Shown: piece after piece, positions 1 through 6,914 of the stretch
How the letters are laid out: each line of letters starts with the position of its first letter
Position numbering within the stretch: position 1 is the first letter of the stretch
NCBI GenBank assembly: GCA_963829955.1
Contig: CAWHKS010000004.1
Coordinates: 186,001-250,000 of the forward strand
Source of the DNA: DASTFY01 sp963829955
GTDB taxonomy: Bacteria; Actinomycetota; Acidimicrobiia; Acidimicrobiales; Ilumatobacteraceae
Direction of reading: 5' to 3'
DNA: 64,000 nucleotides
Made by a program: the position numbers and the translations under genes
Notes under the pieces: model-generated
Databases searched by the model: none
Told to the model about the DNA's origin: nothing
The model's input: only the letters and a program-made list of their open reading frames with translations

Positions 1-1
1 G

Positions 2-78
2 TGGCGGTCCCGACGGGACTTGAACCCGCGGCCTCCGGCTTGACAGGCCGGCGTGCACTCCAACTGCACCACGGGACC
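2..78 (-). tRNA. tRNA-Asp(GTC)
   Basis: Read on the minus strand, the seven-base acceptor arms GGTCCCG and CGGGACC pair. The anticodon stem CCGGC/GCCGG encloses the loop CTGTCAA, giving anticodon GTC (Asp). The T-arm carries GGTTCAAGTCC. Discriminator G is followed by a genomically encoded CCA (4..2). It lies 12 nt from a second tRNA on the same strand, so the two are probably processed from one transcript. Confidence 0.95.
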
Positions 79-90
79 TCGTCTTGATTC

Positions 91-166
91 TGGCACCCCC
101 AACGGGATTCGAACCCGTGCCGCCACCTTGAAAGGGTGGTGTCCTAGGCCACTAGACGATGGGGGC
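91..166 (-). tRNA. tRNA-Glu(TTC)
   Basis: Minus-strand cloverleaf with acceptor GCCCCCA pairing TGGGGGT through a G-T first pair. Anticodon stem CCACC/GGTGG encloses CTTTCAA, giving anticodon TTC (Glu). The T-loop is GGTTCGAATCC, and the CCA end is encoded (93..91). It sits upstream of tRNA-Asp on the same strand. Confidence 0.95.
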
Positions 167-251
167 TCGTGGACGAAGCTCGCTGAAGGGCAGGACGAAT
201 CTAGCAGCCGCCTCCTTCGCCGCCACCTGGCTTCTCCCGCGGCGACGAGCG

Positions 252-725
252 CTACGACCCGCTCAGGGCGTTGACGAGCTCGTCGAGCAGCAGCGACAGA
301 TAGCCGTAGAGCACGAAGCCTTCGATCTCCGGGTGGTCGTCTGGCAGCGAGTCGATGTCCAGCTCCTCGGAGACGTCGAGCAACGACCCGAGGACCAGGC
401 GAATGCTGTTGATCGACTGCAGCCAGGCCACGGCCTCCGGCTCGGTGAGCTGTTTGGCGTCCAGGGTCTCCTCGATGGTCTCCAGCGCGGCGAGGCGGGA
501 GGCGAGCAGCTCGTTGCGCATGAAGCCCTGGTACTCGGCGTCGGCCTCGGCGTCCTCGGCGTAGGCGGTGGGGAACAGCCGGCGGGTCCTGTCGTCGCTC
601 GAACCCTGGGTCAGCAGCTCCCGCAGCTGCGGCAGGACGTGACGCAGCAACTCCTGCTCAGGGGCGGGGATCTCCACCCGGATCGCACCGCTGCGGGTGC
701 GGCGGACTCGCTGGCGGCGCAGCAC
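252..725 (-). CDS. DUF2017 family protein (clpS partner gene)
   Basis: A 157-residue, charged, helix-rich protein without membrane segments. The GTG start at 725 lies 2 nt after the clpS stop, so the two are translationally coupled. It matches the actinobacterial DUF2017 family, which is characteristically encoded directly after clpS. Recognition rests on the LRELL / FRNELL-type central helices and on position. The biochemical role is not established; a link to the ClpS/ClpCP protein-degradation pathway is inferred from conserved neighbourhood only. Confidence 0.75.
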   Translation of the reverse strand: MLRRQRVRRTRSGAIRVEIPAPEQELLRHVLPQLRELLTQGSSDDRTRRLFPTAYAEDAEADAEYQGFMRNELLASRLAALETIEETLDAKQLTEPEAVAWLQSINSIRLVLGSLLDVSEELDIDSLPDDHPEIEGFVLYGYLSLLLDELVNALSGS

Positions 726-726
726 C

Positions 727-1026
727 TCAGCGGTCTTGCTGCATGGTGGCCCAGAGCCCGTGCTCGTGCAGGCGGAACACGTCGATCTCGGCCTTCTCCC
801 GGGGCCCGCTGGACACGACCGCCCGGCCCTTCGTGTGCACGTCCCACATCAGCTTCTCGGCGTGGTCCTTGGCGTAGCCGAACAGCTTCTGGAGCACGTA
901 GGTCACATACGACATCAGGTTGATGGGGTCGTTCCAGACGATCACGATCCACGGCTGGTCCGGGACGACGTCGACGTCACTGGCCGGCTGATCGAGCTCG
1001 GTAGGAGCGGTGGAGGCTCGCGCCAT
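727..1026 (-). CDS. clpS: ClpS, ATP-dependent Clp protease adaptor
   Basis: A 99-residue protein with a variable 25-residue N-terminal tail followed by the ClpS core. The NDP-x-N motif (WNDPINLMSYV) and the later DVHTKGRAVV segment carry the Asp and His residues that line the N-degron pocket. ClpS delivers N-end-rule substrates to ClpC/ClpP, and clpC is in this same window (54727-57273). It is divergent from ctaB; a GACAAT-like -10 lies about 8 nt before its ATG. First gene of a clpS-DUF2017 pair. Confidence 0.93.
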   Translation of the reverse strand: MARASTAPTELDQPASDVDVVPDQPWIVIVWNDPINLMSYVTYVLQKLFGYAKDHAEKLMWDVHTKGRAVVSSGPREKAEIDVFRLHEHGLWATMQQDR

Positions 1027-1111
1027 CGCCCCCCATTGTCGCCCAGATCGTGCGATTCCACCGATCCCGCCCGCCGGGCCAGAAACCGAACGGTCGCCAA
1101 ATCACCCTTGG

Positions 1112-1141
1112 TTGGCTGCCCTCGCCGGCCAGCCGTACGAT
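1112..1141 (+). promoter_or_regulatory. Predicted promoter of ctaB
   Basis: TTGGCT (1112-1117), an 18-nt spacer and TACGAT (1136-1141) form a sigma70-like promoter. The ATG of ctaB is at 1151, only 9 nt past the -10, so the predicted leader is 2-3 nt at most. Confidence 0.5.
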
Positions 1142-1150
1142 CAGGACGCT

Positions 1151-2104
1151 ATGGCCGTCGGCAGCCGACCGCTCGTCCCGTCCTCGTTGGCTCCCGGCGG
1201 GGTCCGACCGCGGGTCCACGGTGGAGCGACGCCGCGCACGCGGATCGGTGGGTTCGTGGCACTGACCAAGCCACGGATCGTCGAGTTGCTCCTCATCACC
1301 ACGCTCCCGACGATGGTGCTGGCCGAGGCCGGCGTGCCGTCGCTCCGGCTCATCGTGGCCACCCTGGTCGGCGGGGCACTGGCCGCCGGCGGTGCCAACG
1401 CCGCCAACATGGTCATCGACCGCGACATCGACCGGCTCATGCCCCGCACCCAGGGGCGCCCGCTCGTGACCGGGCTGGTGTCGCCCCGGGAGGCCGTGGT
1501 GTTCGCCACCGCCCTCGAGGTGGCGGCGTTCGCGTTGCTGTGGTGGCAGGTCAACCTGCTCTCGGCCGTGCTCGCCCTCGCCGCCATGGCCTTCTACGTC
1601 GTCGTGTACACGATCTGGTTGAAGCGAACCTCCACCCAGAACATCGTGATCGGAGGGGCGGCCGGTGCCGTTCCGGTGCTGATCGGCTGGGCGGCCGTGA
1701 CGGGCGGGCTGGCATGGCCCGCCGTCGTCCTCTTCGTCGTGATCTTCCTCTGGACGCCGCCGCACTTCTGGGCCCTGGCCATCCGTTACGCAGACGACTA
1801 CCGGGCCGCCGGCGTCCCGATGCTTCCTGCGGTCGCTCCCGCCGAGCAGGTGGGCCGGCGCATGCTGGCCTACACCCTCGCCCTCTGGGCGTCGACGATG
1901 GTCCTCGTGCCCGTCGCCGGACTCGGGTGGATCTACGGCGTCACCGCGCTCGTACTCGGCGCGCTGTTCGCCGCTGGCTGCGTCGGCCTCGTCCGCGATC
2001 CCTCGCCGCGCCGCTCCATGCGGGTGTTCGCCTTCTCGATCTCGTACATCACGATCCTCTTCGGAGCGATCGCCCTCGACGTGCTCGTGAGGTCCGGATG
2101 GTGA
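1151..2104 (+). CDS. ctaB: Protohaem IX farnesyltransferase (haem O synthase)
   Basis: A 317-residue integral membrane prenyltransferase of the UbiA superfamily. It converts haem b to haem o with farnesyl diphosphate, the first step to haem a for the oxidase encoded downstream. Visible signatures are the first Asp-rich motif DRDIDRLMPRT, with GRPLVTG following, and the second acidic motif YADDYRAAGVPMLP. About eight to nine hydrophobic helices are present. The ATG at 1151 is chosen over the upstream in-frame codon at 1010 because a -10 hexamer sits at 1136-1141 and family N-termini begin near here. Haem A synthase (ctaA/COX15) is not in this window. Confidence 0.93.
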   Translation: MAVGSRPLVPSSLAPGGVRPRVHGGATPRTRIGGFVALTKPRIVELLLITTLPTMVLAEAGVPSLRLIVATLVGGALAAGGANAANMVIDRDIDRLMPRTQGRPLVTGLVSPREAVVFATALEVAAFALLWWQVNLLSAVLALAAMAFYVVVYTIWLKRTSTQNIVIGGAAGAVPVLIGWAAVTGGLAWPAVVLFVVIFLWTPPHFWALAIRYADDYRAAGVPMLPAVAPAEQVGRRMLAYTLALWASTMVLVPVAGLGWIYGVTALVLGALFAAGCVGLVRDPSPRRSMRVFAFSISYITILFGAIALDVLVRSGW

Positions 2105-2153
2105 CCCCGGAACAGGCCCGTAGCCCGGCCTGCGGGGATTTCGGGAGCGGTCG

Positions 2154-2188
2154 GGGCCGATGGGTAATGTCCCTCCGGACATCGGCCC
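2154..2188 (+). promoter_or_regulatory. Two mutually exclusive dyads before the oxidase-like operon
   Basis: A 9-bp perfect inverted repeat GGGCCGATG (2154-2162) / CATCGGCCC (2180-2188) encloses a second one, ATGTCC (2167-2172) / GGACAT (2177-2182), with a 4-nt loop. They share the CAT at 2180-2182, so only one can form at once. A TAATGT -10-like hexamer (2165-2170) overlaps the inner dyad. It could be an operator overlapping a promoter or an RNA switch. This is the only notable structure in the 130 nt between ctaB and the next gene. Confidence 0.4.
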
Positions 2189-2234
2189 TGACCAGCGCCA
2201 CCCGGGCATCCGGACCAGCGGCGAGAGGGAGCGC

Positions 2235-3926
2235 ATGACGATCACCGACACGAGAACGGAGGAGCCGGACAGCGCTGCATCGCACGGGCCCGGCGCGGCC
2301 TCCGCTTCCGCGACGGTGACGGCTCCACCGGCCAGGGTCGCGGGCTGGCTCGTCTCGGCCGATCACACGCGGATCGGGCGCCTCTACATCGGCACGTCCC
2401 TGCTGGCCGCCGTCGCGGTGCTGGTCGTCGGCACGCTCGTGATGGCCGAACGGATCGACACCGGCGGCACGTTCCTGCCCACGGACACCATCGACCAGCT
2501 GACCACGTTCCTCTGGCTGGGCCTGGCGTTCCTGGTCGTCGTCCCGCTCCTGCTCGGCGTCGCCATCGCCGTCGTGCCGCTGCAGCTCGGCGCGCCGGGC
2601 ATTGCGTACCCGCGGGCTGCTGCGCTCGCGTTCTGGGGCTGGTTCTTGTCGGGCGTCGTCGTGGTCGCCGCGTACCTCGCCAACGGAGGTCCGGGCGGCG
2701 GCGAGGCCGACGCGGTGGACGTGTTCCTGGTCTCGTTCATCGTCCTGCTGGCCGCCCTGGCGCTCGGCGCGGCGTGCGTGGCGGGGACGGTCATCACACA
2801 GCGAGCGCCGGGCATGGGCCTCCTGGACGTGCCCCCGTTCTCGTTCGCCTCGCTGGTCAGCGCCGGCGCGCTGCTCCTGACCCTGCCGGTGCTGGCCGGC
2901 ACGGTCGCTCTCCTCTTCGTCGATCACCACTACGCCCGGATCGTCTTCGGCGGCAACCAGGGGATCATGGGCGAGATGGGCTGGTCCGTGCTCCAGCCCC
3001 AGACCTACGTGTACGCCATCCCGGCCCTCGGGCTCCTGGCCGAGCTGTTCCCGGTGGCCGCCGGCCGGCGCCAGCCGACGAGAGCTGTCGTCATCGGAGC
3101 GTTGGGCCTCGCCGGCGCGGCCACCATCGGCGGGGCGATGCAGGGCACGCCGACCCTCGACTTCGACGGTGTCACGCCCATCCAGGGTCTCGGTCAGCTC
3201 GTGCTCTACGGCATCACGGCGCTGCTCCCCGTGCTCCCGTTCCTCATGGTGTTCGGCCTCGGCGGTCTGGCCCTCAAGTCCGCCGTGAACAGCGGAGGGC
3301 GTCCCCGCCCCGGCGCACCGTTCGGGTTCGCCGTCGCCGCCGTCCTGATGGGCCTGGTCGGCGCGCTGGTCGGCGTGCTCACCCCCATCGAGGATCTCGA
3401 GCTGCTCGGCACCGTCTACCAGGAGGCCCAGACCTACTACCTGCTCTTCGCCGGGCTGCTGGCCGGCATGGGCGCCGTCGCCTACTGGGGCCCGAAGCTG
3501 TGGGGGCGGCAGCTTCCCGAGAAGGCCGTGGGAGGCCTCGCCGCCCTCGGTTTGCTGGGCACGGTGCTCGCCGCGTTTCCCTACGTCATTGCCGGGTTCC
3601 TGAACCAGCCGCTCGGCGCGGTGGATTGGGACGATCTCGACGGGCCCATCCAGATATGCAACGTCGCCGCCACCGTCGGCTTCGGGCTGCTGGCGCTCAC
3701 CGTCATCGGCTTCGGCTTGCTGGCCCTGCGCGGCTTCGCTCGGGGCGACGTGGTCGGGGACGACCCCTGGGACGCCCAGACCCTCGAATGGGCGGTGCCG
3801 TCGCCGGCCGTGGCCGGGGTGGTGCCGGACCTGGGCCTCGTGCGATCGCCCGAGCCGCTGCTGGACGCCAAGGAAGCGGTGTCGGCGGGGGCCAGTGCCG
3901 GCGCGACGGATGGAGGAGCGGCCTGA
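2235..3926 (+). CDS. Haem-copper oxidase subunit I-like protein lacking metal ligands
   Basis: A 563-residue polytopic protein (about 12 helices) clearly homologous to the ctaD product in this window. Shared features include ADHTRIG (CtaD IDHKKIG), the P-LQLGAPGIAYPR segment and the C-terminal DPWDAQTLEW. Every catalytic ligand is replaced. The haem a His motif MFTMHATTM is LTTFLWLGL; the CuB/Tyr motif GHPEVY is LQPQTY; the CuB pair WAHHMF is gone (GGAMQGT); and HFHYVLF is QTYYLLF. Only four His remain (17, 44, 231, 232), none at a ligand position. It should bind no haem or copper and is probably structural, regulatory or an assembly factor. The ATG at 2235 follows GAGAGGGAG. The reading frame is intact and hydrophobic throughout, so it is not a decaying pseudogene. 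Confidence 0.85.
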   Translation: MTITDTRTEEPDSAASHGPGAASASATVTAPPARVAGWLVSADHTRIGRLYIGTSLLAAVAVLVVGTLVMAERIDTGGTFLPTDTIDQLTTFLWLGLAFLVVVPLLLGVAIAVVPLQLGAPGIAYPRAAALAFWGWFLSGVVVVAAYLANGGPGGGEADAVDVFLVSFIVLLAALALGAACVAGTVITQRAPGMGLLDVPPFSFASLVSAGALLLTLPVLAGTVALLFVDHHYARIVFGGNQGIMGEMGWSVLQPQTYVYAIPALGLLAELFPVAAGRRQPTRAVVIGALGLAGAATIGGAMQGTPTLDFDGVTPIQGLGQLVLYGITALLPVLPFLMVFGLGGLALKSAVNSGGRPRPGAPFGFAVAAVLMGLVGALVGVLTPIEDLELLGTVYQEAQTYYLLFAGLLAGMGAVAYWGPKLWGRQLPEKAVGGLAALGLLGTVLAAFPYVIAGFLNQPLGAVDWDDLDGPIQICNVAATVGFGLLALTVIGFGLLALRGFARGDVVGDDPWDAQTLEWAVPSPAVAGVVPDLGLVRSPEPLLDAKEAVSAGASAGATDGGAA

Positions 3927-4527
3927 TGCTCGCCCTGCCCCCGCGGTGGCGCCCGGGCGTCGCCACTCCCTGCTCGTCGGGACCAGCTTCGGTGTCGCCG
4001 CCGGGGCCGCGGCCCTCGCCGGTCTGCTCGGCACCTATCTCGTGGCCAGGGAGCGCGAGCTCGACGCGTTGCGCGACGCCGGGGAGACCGTCCGCTTCCT
4101 CCCCGACGGCATCCTGATGCCCGAGATCCCCGCCAACATCATGCTGTTCGTCTTCCTCGGGGCCTCGGTCATGGCCCAGTGGGCGGTCTACGCCATCCGG
4201 CGGGCGGACCGGCGCCACACGGCCATGGCCATCGGCCTGGTGTTCCTGTTCGGCGTCGGGGCGCTGAACCTGCAGATCGCCATCTACCGCGAGCTGGGGG
4301 TGGGGCTCACGTCCTCGCCGTTCGCCACACTGTTCTACGGCGTCACCGGAGGCTTCCTCATCGCCCTGCTCGTGGGCCTCGTGCTCGCCGTCGTCACGGC
4401 GTTCCGGTCCCTCGGTGGTCGCTACGCGGCGACGGACACCGACGGCGTGGCGGCCTTCGCGCTCTACTGGCACTTCCTGGCGGTGGCGTTCTGCGCCGTC
4501 TGGTTCGTGGTGTACGTCAACAAGTAG
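3910..4527 (+). CDS. Haem-copper oxidase subunit III-like protein
   Basis: About 205 residues with five hydrophobic helices. The C-terminus YWHFLAVAFCAVWFVVYV matches that of the canonical subunit III (YWHFVDIVWIVIFTLVYL). The central segment (IYRELGVGLTSSPFATLFYGVTG) parallels CtaE FYREGLGFTTSLFG. The conserved GFHGVH of CtaE is replaced by GVTGGF, and the helix-I Glu of GSECLLFGG is missing, so this too is a divergent paralogue. It overlaps the preceding gene's 3' end by 17 nt (ATG 3910; GTG 3895 is the alternative), indicating coupled translation with the ligand-free subunit I-like protein. Confidence 0.75.
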   Translation: MEERPDARPAPAVAPGRRHSLLVGTSFGVAAGAAALAGLLGTYLVARERELDALRDAGETVRFLPDGILMPEIPANIMLFVFLGASVMAQWAVYAIRRADRRHTAMAIGLVFLFGVGALNLQIAIYRELGVGLTSSPFATLFYGVTGGFLIALLVGLVLAVVTAFRSLGGRYAATDTDGVAAFALYWHFLAVAFCAVWFVVYVNK

Positions 4528-4534
4528 GCCGACG

Positions 4535-5617
4535 ATGCTGACCACCGGATCCAAGCTCTACCTCGGGTTGGCCGCGCTGGCCGCGGTCGCCCTCGGTGTG
4601 CTCGGTTGGGCCACGGGTTGGCAGATGCAGGCCACCCTCGGCGCCGGCTCGGTCCTCGTGGCCTTCCTGTTCCTCGGCGGCCTCCTGCTCTACGTGCGGG
4701 ACGCCAACGTCTACGTGGCCCCGGCGGCCGACGAGGTGCCGGCGCCGGCGCCCCGCCACGCGGCATGGGCCCTGGCCGCCGCCTTCGGCGCCGCCCTGGC
4801 GGCCATCGGGCTGGCCCTCGACACCCGCTTGTTCATCGCCGGCATGGTCGTCGTGGGCCTGGCGGTGCTGGAGTGGGCGGTGCAGTCCTGGGCCGACCGG
4901 GCCAGTGCCGATCCCGCCTACAACGACCGGGTCCGCGGGCGGCTCATGCATCCCCTCGAGTTCCCTGTCGCCGGTCTGCTCGGCGGTGGTCTCATCGTGT
5001 TCGGGTTCTCCCGGGTGATGGTGGCGCTGTCGAAGGAAGGTGCGATCGTCGCCTTCGCCGTGCTCGGCCTGATCGTCATGGGAGTGGCGGTCATCCTCGG
5101 GATGAGGCCCAAGGTCTCGCGGGCCGTGGTCGGCGGCGTGCTCAGCATCTCCGCCGTCGTGGCGCTGGCCGGAGGCGTGGCCGGCATCGGCGCCGGTGAG
5201 CGGAGCTTCCATCCCCACGAGAGTGAGTGCGCCCAGCGCGAGGAAGGCTCCCTCACCGTCTCCGACAAGGCCGGCGTGGCGGCCACGCTCACGTTCGAAG
5301 ACGACGCGCTGGACCCGGATGCGGTCGTGATCGGCCGCAACACGGTGCAGACCATGATCTTCAAGAACCTGAGCGACGAGCTGACGAAGTTCGTGGTCAA
5401 GGCCGGGGAGGTGGAGGCCCTGGACAGCGCCGGCCAGGCGCTCACCGGGCCGGACGGCGAGGCCATCACCGAGCCGGTTGAGTTCTGCACCGATCTCGTG
5501 CGGCCCGACACCCAGCAGGCACTGACCGTCACCTTCCTCGAGCCCGGCAGTTACGTCATGGAGGCCCAGGACGAGGAGGGGACCGTCCACGCGGAGGGCA
5601 CGGTGGTGGTGCCGTGA
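4535..5617 (+). CDS. Polytopic membrane protein with cupredoxin-like C-terminal domain
   Basis: About 360 residues. The first ~225 form six or seven hydrophobic helices; the last ~140 are a soluble, presumably extracytoplasmic domain. Its end (PGSYVMEAQDEEGTVHAEGTVVV) has the shape of a cupredoxin last strand pair, and NTVQTMIFKNLSDELTKF fits the first strand pair. The usual His/Cys/Met copper ligands of type-1 or CuA sites are not at their expected places. Two Cys remain (ESECAQRE and EFCTDL) and could form a disulfide. The ATG at 4535 lies 7 nt after the previous stop. I do not recognise a named family; context ties it to the oxidase-like trio. Confidence 0.6.
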   Translation: MLTTGSKLYLGLAALAAVALGVLGWATGWQMQATLGAGSVLVAFLFLGGLLLYVRDANVYVAPAADEVPAPAPRHAAWALAAAFGAALAAIGLALDTRLFIAGMVVVGLAVLEWAVQSWADRASADPAYNDRVRGRLMHPLEFPVAGLLGGGLIVFGFSRVMVALSKEGAIVAFAVLGLIVMGVAVILGMRPKVSRAVVGGVLSISAVVALAGGVAGIGAGERSFHPHESECAQREEGSLTVSDKAGVAATLTFEDDALDPDAVVIGRNTVQTMIFKNLSDELTKFVVKAGEVEALDSAGQALTGPDGEAITEPVEFCTDLVRPDTQQALTVTFLEPGSYVMEAQDEEGTVHAEGTVVVP

Positions 5618-5641
5618 GCGCCCGTGACTAGCGTCGAGGGG

Positions 5642-6895
5642 ATGCCTTCGAGCCCCCGTTCGCAGCGCCCCCGGGCGTTGGTGGCGACGGGGGGGCTGTC
5701 CGCCCTGCTGTTGACCGTGCTGTCGGCCTGCTCGCAGGACGACCGCCCGCAGAGCACCATGGATCCCCAGGGCGACTACGCGCAGATGATCTTCGACCTC
5801 TCCTGGCCGGTCTTCCTGATCGCCGCCGTGGTGGGCGTCGTCGTCTTCGCCGTCATCGGTGTCGCCGTGGTCCGCTTCCGGGAGCGTCCAGACGACGAGT
5901 TCACGCCCAAGCAGGTCCACGGCAACCCCGCCATGGAGATCGGGCTCACGGTGCTGCCCGCCGTCCTCCTGGCGGCCATCATCATCCCGACTGTGAGTGT
6001 GCTGTTCGATCTCAACGCCGAGCCCGAGGACCCGCTCGTCATCAACGTGACCGGGCAGCAGTGGTGGTGGGAGTTCGACTACCCGACGATCACGGGCGAC
6101 GACGACCTCCCGCTCGTCACGGCCAACGAGATGGTGATCCCCGCCGGGCAGCAGGTGCGCCTCAACATCACGTCCCGGGACGTCATCCACTCGTTCTGGA
6201 TCCCCAGGCTGAACGGCAAGCGGGACGCGGTGCCCGGCCGGGTGCACACCTGGAACATGCAGGCGGACCAGCCCGGTGAGTTCTGGGGGCAGTGCACAGA
6301 GTTCTGCGGGCTGTCCCACACCAACATGCGGATGCGGGTCATCGCGCTCACCCCCGCCGACTTCGACCGCTGGGTCGAGTTGCAGAAGGCCAACGCCGTT
6401 TCCCCCGACGACGAAGCCGTCGAGGCCGGGCGGGCCCAGTTCTCCAGCCTGTGCGCGAGCTGCCACCAGGTGGACGGCCTGGTCGATGCCGACGGCGAGC
6501 AGATCGTGGCGCAGCCCCAGACCCAGGTCTACAGCGGCGCCGCGCCCAACCTCACCCACCTGATGAGCCGCGGGACGTTCGTGAGCTCCAACTTCGACCT
6601 GCTGAACGAGGAGTGCCGCGATCAGCGAGAGGCGCTCGCCGAGGACGATCCGGAGGCGTTCAGCGCTGCCTACCTCGAGGGCACCACGCCGGAGTGCCTC
6701 AACCGGGTCGACCTGGAAGCATGGCTCCGCGACCCGCCGGGTGTGTTCCCGATGTACGTCGACCCCACCCAGCTGGCCGCCACCGACGGCAAGTACCGGG
6801 GCATGCCCAACCTGAACCTCACGGAGGACCAGATCGATCAGCTGGTCACCTACCTTCAGACGTTGAACCCGGCCCTGAATACGGCAGGGGCCTAG
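5642..6895 (+). CDS. ctaC: Cytochrome c oxidase subunit II with fused cytochrome c (caa3 type)
   Basis: About 417 residues. An N-terminal lipoprotein-like signal ends in LSAC, followed by two transmembrane hairpin helices. The CuA cupredoxin domain has its ligands visible in VIHSFW and QCTEFCGLSHTNM, and the aromatic patch GQQWWWEF. A C-terminal class I cytochrome c domain carries CASCH, with YRGMPNL as a likely Met ligand. It passes electrons from cytochrome c to subunit I, and the fused haem c defines a caa3-type enzyme. An in-frame GTG at 5624 is an alternative start; neither has a well-spaced ribosome site. The insertion between CASCH and the Met ligand is long (about 110 residues). Confidence 0.93.
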   Translation: MPSSPRSQRPRALVATGGLSALLLTVLSACSQDDRPQSTMDPQGDYAQMIFDLSWPVFLIAAVVGVVVFAVIGVAVVRFRERPDDEFTPKQVHGNPAMEIGLTVLPAVLLAAIIIPTVSVLFDLNAEPEDPLVINVTGQQWWWEFDYPTITGDDDLPLVTANEMVIPAGQQVRLNITSRDVIHSFWIPRLNGKRDAVPGRVHTWNMQADQPGEFWGQCTEFCGLSHTNMRMRVIALTPADFDRWVELQKANAVSPDDEAVEAGRAQFSSLCASCHQVDGLVDADGEQIVAQPQTQVYSGAAPNLTHLMSRGTFVSSNFDLLNEECRDQREALAEDDPEAFSAAYLEGTTPECLNRVDLEAWLRDPPGVFPMYVDPTQLAATDGKYRGMPNLNLTEDQIDQLVTYLQTLNPALNTAGA

Positions 6896-6914
6896 GACGC
6901 GAAGGGAGACCGAG

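Noticed and set aside
2..166. tRNA pair as attachment site of an integrative element
   Set aside because: No integrase and no repeated tRNA end elsewhere in the window.
2235..3926. Subunit I-like gene as a pseudogene
   Set aside because: Intact 563-codon frame, preserved helices and termini, good ribosome site and translational coupling to the next gene argue for a maintained protein.
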